In this document: piece by piece, positions 9,657 to 18,200 of the stretch
Layout of the letters: each line of letters begins with the position of its first letter
How positions within the stretch are numbered: the stretch's first letter is position 1
Origin: Theodoxus fluviatilis
Lineage: Eukaryota; Mollusca; Gastropoda; Cycloneritida; Neritidae
DNA length: 22,500 bases
Reading direction: 5' to 3'
Assembly (NCBI GenBank): GCA_034096865.1
Contig: JAWQFJ010017488.1
Coordinates: 1 to 22,500, forward strand
The notes under the pieces: generated by a model
What the model was told of the DNA's origin: nothing
Database searches by the model: none
Seen by the model: the letters and a program-made list of their open reading frames with translations, nothing else
Made by a program: the position numbers and the translations under genes

Positions 9657-10324
9657 TCGAATTGAATGAGCGGCGCTTTGCGCGCATGCGCCGTAGATCT
9701 TAGTTTCGTATGTCATTAAAACCGGCGTAAAACGACCTTTCCGACGCTACCAGTAATGTGTAGGCTAAATTCAATAACTTTTACGAAATTCCTCTTCAAA
9801 GTTCAATGTTTTTTGAGCGATGTTTTAAATCGAAAATCTGACAAACTTCGCAGAATCATTGAAGAATAAAAATTATACGAAAATAAAGCTGAATCATTCC
9901 TCTTTCAGCCTCAAATCATTTGAATACCATGAATGAAACTTTTACACACGCGCAATGGAATTTTGCATGGTGACCCGATTCCGCCAACCACGCGAGACGG
10001 AAAACCAGTGGCAGCCAGCGCTGCGAACGCTGCGCTTTCAGCATGTGGGATTGCTTTTCTAATTAATTTTTACACTTGCGTTCTTGCATTAAACTAATAT
10101 TAATTAGCTGCAATCGATAGACGAAGCTTCAAACTTTTTATTCCCATGTTTAATATTGCTTGAAAAACAAACAGAATGGAGAAATCTCTTCTGAAAAAAG
10201 GCCAAATTTCAAGCAATTTTGGCGTTTCCCGCATAGCTGTATAGAGGCTGCCGGTACCTACTGTAATAGCACCACTGGTGGACAGACAGAGCGTTTTTAT
10301 GACACCACGGTAAGGGTTAAGTTT

Positions 10325-10523
10325 TACGATGGATGGATGGACTGTTTTTCGGCCTATCAGTCTTTGTAGGCTATATGATAGAATATAAGGCAATTTAGCA
10401 CGAAAATCACTAGAACAGTTTCGAGTAAACGCAAATCAAGTCATGGTGTCCCTAGTTATTCGCCTCTTATGATTTGTGTTGGGAGACGCAGTGGGTCAAT
10501 TCTCACCCCGAACCCACAGGGGG
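10325..10523 (-). mobile_element. Short retroelement-like repeat with ATCC tail, minus-strand copy
   Basis: Read on minus, it begins CCCTGTGGGTTCGGGGTGAG, continues through GTCCCTAGTTATTCG-type sequence (in reverse) and AGCCTACAAAGACTGATAGG, and ends in ATCC repeats (10328-10341). It aligns over nearly its whole length with the plus-strand copy at 22094-22288, at roughly three-quarters identity by eye. A simple-repeat tail is typical of SINEs or LINE 3' ends. It directly abuts the right end of the piggyBac-like element. Confidence 0.65.
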
Positions 10524-10530
10524 ACTGAGG

Positions 10531-10690
10531 GCAGGGAAGATGGGACAGCACACACAGGGCAGAGAAGGTGGGACAGCACACAGGGCAGGGAAGATGGGAC
10601 AGCACACAGGGCAGGGAAGATGGGACAGCACACAGGGCAGGGAAGATGGGACAGCACACAGGGCAGGGAAGATGGGACAGCACGCAGTTC
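10531..10690 (+). repeat. 26-bp minisatellite, ~6 copies
   Basis: The unit is close to CAGGGAAGATGGGACAGCAC plus ACAGGG. The first copies differ slightly (GCAGAGAAGGTGGGACAGCA). Open frames across it in both strands are by-products of the repeat. It lies in RPS18 intron 3. Confidence 0.9.
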
Positions 10691-10831
10691 ATTGTTTACA
10701 ATCAATTTCTTTTTCTCCTTTTTGCACAATGGAAAAAAGTTTAGTTGGCAGAAATACATAGAGTTGGTTGGGTTACTTTTACCACAACAACTTTTTGGGG
10801 GCTTACTGGTTGTGCACAAGCAGGGCAAACC

Positions 10832-10832
<1 letters not shown>

Positions 10833-10884
<52 letters not shown>
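10833..10884 (+). repeat. (CT)n(CA)n compound microsatellite
   Basis: An uninterrupted CT run of about 17 units is followed by about 10 CA units, in RPS18 intron 3. A second CA-rich stretch (11084-11151), interrupted by CATG and CTCATA, lies just downstream of exon 3 on minus. Confidence 0.95.
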
Positions 10885-10885
<1 letters not shown>

Positions 10886-11083
10886 GAGGAACACATGAGC
10901 AAAGAAGGTCAACTACTGGAATGGCAGGAAGAGTTTCCTGGAGAAAAGCCACTCCATGGAAGCAGCAACAATCGCGAGAACTGCAGGGTGACAATCTTTT
11001 TATCAGATGAGTTCACTGTTGATATTACTTACAACAATGAGCAAATCAATGCATGCATTACAAGAGCACATGCTCCCATGCCA

Positions 11084-11151
11084 ACACACACACACACACG
11101 CACATGCACACACACACTCATACACACACAAGCACATGCACACATACACAG
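11084..11151 (+). repeat. Interrupted CA-rich microsatellite
   Basis: ACACACACACACACACGCAC and related CA-rich blocks, starting about 25 bp beyond the RPS18 exon 3 donor on the minus strand. Confidence 0.85.
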
Positions 11152-11177
11152 TTGACTGCATGCCAAGCCCGACTCAC

Positions 11178-12198
11178 ATCATCCTCTGACAGCTCTCCAG
11201 CCCTTCTGTTTGAGTCCACGTTGGCCTTCTTGCAGGCCACATTGGCAAACCGCCGTCCAATACCCTGCACAGAAACAACAAGATATTCAATTTCCTATAA
11301 CTGCATGCCACTAACGCATGTGTTGCAGTGACTGACCATGACTAAGACGTGGTGTTAAAACAGTTCAACTGGAGTAGCTTTTTAAAATGAAATCATGGAC
11401 AATCCAGGAAAAATATGACACCTGCTCATCACCGAAACTTGGACATATCAAAACTTGTTGACGTTACTCGTTAGCGAAAGTGCGCAAGTAATGAACGTTC
11501 TCGTGCTCCAACCGTTGGTAGCAGCAAAAGATTTGACATCTCTAAAACAGTATTCCTCTATATTAAAGATCTGCATGGGAAAGCGTTACCGAAGGTAAGC
11601 TTTGTCCCATTACAATAATTTTGTCACACGTGCACGTGTTGTCAATTCTACGCAGGTTGTAAACAGCGTCCAACTTCACTCATCTACCCACCTTGACGGC
11701 CGTCAGGGCGAACATAACCTTGCGTCGTCCATCAATGTTCGTGTTCATAACACGAAGGATGTGCTGGAACTTTTCGGGAATCACCAACGTTGTCTGAAAC
11801 GAAAATGTCGTCAACATTGAACCCATTTCATGATTTCTCGAGGATTGGGGGTTTGAACTACAACACATTTAAGAAATACTTGGAGAGTTATCCTTACCAC
11901 TTCAGCACAAATAGATGTTGCGAATACTGACAGGTTCCAAGCAATGCAAAGACGATTACCTGAGCGTTGAAATCATTCCGAACCTCATTCAATGTTCAAC
12001 AAAAAGCTGCAGGCATGTACTATGTCGGGTCCACCACTCGCAGCAGGCCCAAAACAACACCAAGTTGGAGCAATAAATAACGATTTCAAAAAGAAGATGA
12101 ATTTTCGATGGAATACTTCGCTGTTTATCGGACACAGAAACATCATTATATGTGGTGATCAGAGAGATTTTGTTCACACATAATCACATACTCACCAT
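11178..12198 (-). CDS. RPS18: 40S ribosomal protein S18 (uS13), N-terminal exons 1-3
   Basis: Exon 1 is the ATG alone (12198-12196, donor ATG/GTGAGT). Exon 2 is 11793-11692 (acceptor [26 protein letters not shown] then [14 protein letters not shown], donor AAG/GTGGGT). Exon 3 is 11264-11178 (acceptor [26 protein letters not shown] then [10 protein letters not shown], donor GAT/GTGAGT). All junctions are phase 0 and give 64 residues that closely match the start of animal RPS18 (about 152 aa). The protein is a small-subunit head component that contacts the large subunit and P-site tRNA. A first exon containing little more than the ATG is usual in ribosomal-protein genes. The pyrimidine tract CATTTCCCTTTCCCG (minus, about 12230-12216) could be the 5'TOP start. 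The C-terminal exons, including the conserved region around IPDWFLNRQKD, were not found between 1 and 11177. Confidence 0.95.
11265..11691 (-). other. RPS18 intron 2
   Basis: No repeat is obvious. A perfect C-box (GTGATGA) occurs on minus near 11427-11433, but no D-box at snoRNA distance was found, so no snoRNA is called. Confidence 0.6.
11794..12195 (-). other. RPS18 intron 1
   Basis: Unique-looking sequence with no recognised snoRNA, although ribosomal-protein introns often host them. There is one imperfect C-box-like ATGATGT near 12148 with no matching D-box within about 100 nt. Confidence 0.6.
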
Positions 12199-12295
12199 CT
12201 TGGATGGCGGGGTGACGGGAAAGGGAAATGATCCGCACGCATGCGCAGTAGCACCACGTAAATCTCGCAGATTTTGCGAGACTGCAAACTACAAG
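12199..12295. promoter_or_regulatory. Shared bidirectional promoter of RPS18 and VPS52
   Basis: The two start codons are 97 bp apart and point away from each other, so both transcripts must start in this segment or overlap. It contains an NRF1-type GCATGCGCA (12239-12247), a perfect inverted repeat TCTCGCA-GATTT-TGCGAGA (12263-12281) related to the TCTCGCGAGA promoter palindrome, and the pyrimidine tract on minus (about 12230-12216). No TATA box is seen. Both starts lie in CAAGATGG contexts. Confidence 0.8.
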
Positions 12296-15200
12296 ATGGA
12301 GGGCCCAGAGGCATTTCTCACTGCAGACGAGGTTCGTGCACGGCAAGAGTGTTGCACTTGTTGTGTCCGAACACGCATTGTCTATCAGCGATAAAAAGTT
12401 TCGTTCATTTTGGCTCATTTTCGCGTTTTCAATTTATATCGGCAAAATGTCGGCTGAACCGAGTGCAGACGACACGTCAATTACTCAATTCGATTGTCAA
12501 TAGACAATATGGCATATGCCATGACCAAACGGTAAACACTGCCGTCACACAACCTGCTACATTGTGTTTGTAGCCGTCAGCTAAAAAACCGTGGTGCAGA
12601 CAGTGCCTTGATAAGAAACAAGACACTGACATTCCAAAACGTACCGCATGTTGCACGGTACCCTCGGCAAGAAATATTGGAAAGCATTGCTCGAGTCTAG
12701 ACAGTCTAGTACAGATCATCATCATGGTTATCGTATCGTGAGCTGATTTCGTTGAAATGCTGATCGCTACTGAATGATGAACGAACTCACAGGGTTGAAG
12801 ACTGGGTGGAATGGAGGTTGGGTGAGGGAAGCTGTCAGAGCTGGTACACGCCTGCATGAGACCTAGATCAGACACCTGTTTCACTGACTTCACAATGACA
12901 TAGCCATAGCGCCTGTCGTATACGTAGTATAGTTATAGACTTTACATAGCGCCTGTCTTATATGTAGTATAGTCATAGATTTGACATAACACCTGTGTTA
13001 TACTTAGTATAGTTATAGACGTGCAATGCCTGTTATAAACGTAGTTTAGTTACTAGACCGTAACACCTGTCTCATAGACTTGATGTGACTTTGCTCTGTG
13101 TGCAGCAGGCCTTGGAAGACGTGGCCTTGAACCTTGGGGAACTTGACCTGACCTCTGAGGAGTTCCTGCTGGATGAGGTGGATGGTAAGTCGTGGTTGAG
13201 GACATGAGACGCCATGAGAATGTCTTTGAATGTTAAGTCAATCTGTGACATCTACTGTGGCATGTTGGCTCTGGGTAGTGCATGCTTCCACTTCCTGTAT
13301 AGGTTGGTGCATTGCGAGGTGTGAAGGCAAAATAAACTGAAACACTCCCAGTGAGAGACCTGTTATTTGCATCTGGGAGTCTGTCATCTGGGGGCTGGTA
13401 TTTTAACCACAATTTTGAAAGGTTGTGCATACATAAACTTTCTCCAAGAAATGTAATTTGAGATTTACATTGGGGATGGGAATATGCTGGTCACCAGTCA
13501 TGTTATTGCGGAGGCTTGCATAACTACAGATGCTTGATCTGTTAGGCTACAGGTCCTAGCAGTATATGTCACACACAGAGATACACACAGACATGCACTC
13601 ATGCATGTATGCACTCACTGATGCAGGCAAGCTTGCACACACACACACACACACACACACTGCTATGCAAAACTCCTGTACACCAGATGCACTGCCTTGC
13701 ATTTAAAGAGCAGTCTGTCTTGATGCAGGTTTGAGCTCAGAATGGGAAAGCTCTTGAGATGTATCTGACTTGTATTTGTACATGGCGTGCTGGAGTCTTG
13801 GTGTTGAATGAGGCACAGAGCTGTGACAGCTCCTCCCAAACAGAGACAATCCATTGCCTTGAGCCATGTGCATGTAGATGCTGTGTGTCCTCACCTATAG
13901 CCTAGTGCATTGAGTCTTGGTGTTGAATGAGGCACAGAGCTGTGACAGCTCAGGACTCCCAAACAGAGACAATCCATTGCCTTGAGCCATGTGCATGTAG
14001 ATGTCCTCACCTATAGCCTAGTGCATTGAATGCACTTGGAACTGGTACCAAAATGTGAAGTAGTGAGTGATGGATGCTTGCTTGACTATACAGGCACTGA
14101 AAGGCTTTGTCTTCTCTCTCACAAAACAGCTGTAAGTGTATGACTATACAGGCACTGAAAGGCCTTGTCTTCTCTCTCACAAAACAGCTGTAAGTGTATG
14201 ACTATACAGGCACTGAAAGGCCTTGTCTTCTCTCTCACAAAACAGCTGTAAGTGTATGACTATACAGGCACTGAAGGGCTTTGTCTTCTCTCTCACAAAA
14301 CAGCTGTAAGTGTATGACTATACAGGCACTGAAAGGCCTTGTCTTCTCTCTCACAAAACAGCTGTAAGTGTATGACTATACAGGCACTGAAAGGCTTTGT
14401 CTTCTCTCTCACAAAACAGCTGTAAGTGTATGACTATACAGGCACTGAAGGGCTTTGTCTTCTCTCTCACAAAACAGCTGTAAGTGTATGACTATACAGG
14501 CACTGAAAGGCCTTGTCTTCTCTCTCACAAAACAGCTGTAAGTGTATGACTATACAGGCACTGAAAGGCTTTGTCTTCTCTCTCACAAAACAGCTGTAAG
14601 TGTATGACTATACAGGCACTGAAAGGCCTTGTCTTCTCTCTCACAAAACAGCTGTAAGTGTATGACTATACAGGCACTGAAAGGGCTTTGTCTTCTCTCT
14701 CACAAAACAGCTGTAAGTGTATGACTATACAGGCACTGAAAGGCCTTGTCTTCTCTCTCACAAAACAGCTGTAAGTGTATGACTATACAGGCACTGAAAG
14801 GCCTTGTCTTCTCTCTCACAAAACAGCTGTAAGTGTATGACTATACAGGCACTGAAGGGCTTTGTCTTCTCTCTCACAAAACAGCTGTAAGTGTATGACT
14901 ATACAGGCACTGAAAGGCCTTGTCTTCTCTCTCACAAAACAGCTGTAAGTGTATGACTATACAGGCACTGAAAGGGCTTTGTCTTCTCTCTCACAAAACA
15001 GCTGTAAGTGTATGACTATACAGGCACTGAAAGGCCTTGTCTTCTCTCTCACAAAACAGCTGTAAGTGTATGACTATACAGGCACTGAAAGGCCTTGTCT
15101 TCTCTCTCACAAAACAGCTGTAAGTGTATGACTATACAGGCACTGAAAGGCCTTGTCTTCTCTCTCTCAAAACAGCTGTAAGTGTATGCATGCAGACATC

Positions 15201-18200
15201 ACTCAGCTGGCAACCAAAGTTTTCAGAAGACAGGCAGTTTCATTGGTTCCTACCTCAAGGGCATTCTCTTGGTGGCTAGGGAGGATGCACTTGTGTAAAA
15301 CTGAGCCTGTCGTTAACAGTGAAGTCACACACTTCACGAATTCATTTGCAAGTAAGGCAGAATCAGGATAATGATGAGATCAAATGTTACACAGAGATTT
15401 TTTCGCTAAGTTTAAAAGATTACATGGTCTTCCTGTTGACATAAAATTAACTTTAGAATTCATTTATGTATTAATTTGAAACATAAAACTCACAAAGCAA
15501 ATGCCATAATGGTTCAGCATTCTGACTTGGATAAAATCTCAAAATGACTCTAGTTACCCTTAGGGATCAAATCCAGCGTGCTAGGCAGTCCTGACAGAGG
15601 ACAAGACAGTCCTGACAGAGCACAAGACAGTCCTGACAGAGCACAAGACAGTCCTGACAGAGCACAAGACAGACCTGACAGAGCACAAGACAGTCCTGAC
15701 AGAGCACAAGACAGTCCTGACAGAGCACAAGACAGTCCTGACAGAGCACAAGACAGTCCCGACAGAGCACAAGACAGTCCTGACAGAGGACAAGACAGTC
15801 CTGACAGAGCACAAGGCAGTCCTGACAGAGCACAAGACAGTCCTGACAGAGGACAAGACAGTCCTGACAGAGCACTGTAAGACAGTCCTAACAGAGCACA
15901 AGACAGTCCTGACAGAGCACAAGACAGTCCTGACAGAGCACAAGACAGTCCTGACAGAGCACAAGACAGTCCTGACAGAGGACAAGACAGTCCTGACAGA
16001 GCACAAGACAGTCCTGACAGAGGACAAGACAGTCCTGACAGAGCACAAGGCAGTCCTGACAGAGGACAAGACAGTCCTGACAGAGGACAAGACAGTCCTG
16101 ACAGAGCACAAGACAGTCCTGACAGAGCACAAGACAGTCCTGACAGAGCACAAGACAGTCCTGACAGAGCACAAGGCAGTCCTGACAGAGCACAAGACAG
16201 TCCTGACAGAGGACAAGACAGTCCTGACAGAGCACAAGACAGCCCTGACAGAGCACAAGACAGTCCTGACAGAGCACAAGACAGTCCTGACAGAGGACAA
16301 GACAGTCCTGACAGAGCACAAGACAGTCCTGACAGTGCATGGTGTTGCTGTGAACTACAACTGTGACATCTCTCTACGCTTCCTTTGCAGTCCACATCCA
16401 GGAGAACTTGGAAGATGCAATTGTGAAGGAGGCATTGAACAAGGTAATCTGCCCATCTGCCTCATGGGGTACTGCTGTCCAATCACCCCTTCCCACATAT
16501 TTCCAATGATGAGAGAGTGAGTGAGTGAGTGTGTGTGTGCGTGCGTGCGTGCGTGCGTGCGTGTGTGTGAGTTGATGCATGTTGACAAGCTGAAGTGGCA
16601 TTTGTTCAAGACAGTCTGCCACATGACACAGAGTGCACCACACACATTTCCAGTGTGCCACATGACACAGAGTGCACCACACACATTTCCAGTCTGCCAC
16701 ATGACACAGAGTGCACCACACACATTTCCAGTCTGCCACATGACACAGAGTGCACCACACACATTTCCTAGAAACTGTGACTGAACAGGTGACAGACTGG
16801 AGATGTGACAACCTGGAGATGTAACAGGCTGTGGAGATGTGACAGACTGTGCAGATGTGACAGACTGTGCAGATGTGACAGACTGTGCAGATGTGACAGG
16901 CTCGAGATGTGACAGGCTGGAAATGTGACACACTGTGCAGATGTGACAGACTCTTGAGATGTAACAGGGTGGAGATGTGACAGGCTGGAAAGGTGACAGG
17001 CTGTGGAGTTGTGCCAGAATGTGGAGTTGTGCCAGACTGTGGAGATGTGACACACTGTGGAGATGTGACAGGCTGTGGAGATGTGACAGGCTGTGGAGAT
17101 GTGACAGGCTGTGGAGATGTGACAGGCTGTGGAGATGTGATTGGCTGTGGAGATGTGACAGGCTGTGCTGTGGAGATGTGACAGGCTGGAAATAGGACAG
17201 GCTGGAAATGGGACAAATTGTAAGTGGGACAGACTGTAAGTGGGACAGACTGTAAATGATACAGATTGGACATGTGACAGGCAGTGGAATATGACTAGTT
17301 GCCTACTGCATGTTTGATGAGAAGAAATGCATATTACACTTGGCTATGCACAGCTCTTTACTGCTGTGTTACTGTGTATTTGTGCCATCTCTGTACTAGT
17401 GTCACTGTGTACTAGTGCCAACTCTGTTCTACTGTCACTGTGTACTGCTGTCACTGTGTACTAGTGTCACTGTGTACTAGTGTCACTGTGTACTAGTGTC
17501 ACTGTGTACCAGTGTCAGTGTGTACTAGTGTCACTGTGTACTAGTGTCACTGTGCTAGTGTCACTGTGTACTAGTGTCAGTGTGTACTAGTGTCAGTGTG
17601 TACTAGTGTCACTGTGTACTGCTGTCACTGTGTACTAGTGCCACTGTGTACTAGTGTCACTGTGTACTAGTGTCACTGTGTACTGCTGTCACTGTGTACT
17701 GCTGTCACTGTGTACTAGTGTCACTGTGTACTGCTGTCACTGTGCTAGTGTCACTGTGTACTAGTGTCACTGTGTACTAGTGCCACTGTGTACTAGTGTC
17801 ACTGTGTACTAGTGTCACTGTGTACTGCTGTCACTGTGTACTAGTGCCACTGTGTACTAGTGTCAGTGTGTACTAGTGTCACTGTGTACTGCTGTCACTG
17901 TGTACTAGTGTCACTGTGTACTGCTGTCACTGTGCTAGTGTCACTGTGTACTAGTGTCACTGTGTACTGCTGTCACTGTGTACTAGTGCCACTGTGTACT
18001 AGTGTCACTGTGTACTAGTGTCACTGTGTGCTAGTGTCACTGTGTACTAGTGTCAGTGTGTACTAGTGCCACTGTGTACTAGTGTCACTGAGCTAGTGTC
18101 ACTGTGTACTAGTGTCACTGTGTACTGCTGTCACTGTGTACTAGTGTCACTGTGTGCTATTGTCACTGTGCACTAGTGTCAGTGTGTACTAGTGGCACTG

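Larger units (their letters stand above)
6825..10320. mobile_element. piggyBac-like element bounded by TTAA (about 3.5 kb, degenerate or non-autonomous)
   Basis: The left end is TTAA (6825-6828) followed by CCCTTTCCGTGGTAG. The right end on minus is TTAA (10320-10317) followed by CCCTTACCGTGGTGT. Seventeen of the first 18 positions match between the ends. A TTAA target duplication with termini starting CCC(T/A) is the hallmark of piggyBac. Palindromes near each end (6844-6861, 6889-6904; CCACTGGTGG at 10272-10281) fit subterminal hairpins. No piggyBac transposase frame is visible. The interior has AT-rich sequence, three degenerate repeats of about 180 bp and one promoter-plus-exon candidate on minus. 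The two ends could belong to different nested elements. Confidence 0.55.

Noticed and set aside
11400..11440. Possible C/D snoRNA in RPS18 intron 2 (GTGATGA C-box on minus)
   Set aside because: No CTGA D-box at a suitable distance and no terminal stem.
12446..12502. Short frame MSAEPSADD... as an alternative VPS52 first exon
   Set aside because: It ends in a stop after 18 codons and lacks a convincing donor; the exon at 12296-12331 joins exon 2 in frame.
14083..15186. Regularly spaced repeats resembling a CRISPR array
   Set aside because: The repeats are head-to-tail with no unique spacers, in a eukaryotic intron with no cas genes.
15550..16395. 281-codon minus-strand frame with repeating LSGLSCA and several similar frames on both strands
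   Set aside because: It is produced by the 21-bp intronic array, which lacks stops in several frames; it has no unique sequence beyond the ends.
16355..17273. 232- and 299-codon minus-strand frames rich in HISSLSHL / VTSPQP
   Set aside because: They cross VPS52 exon 3 antisense and the 39-bp and 18-bp arrays; simple repeat shadows.
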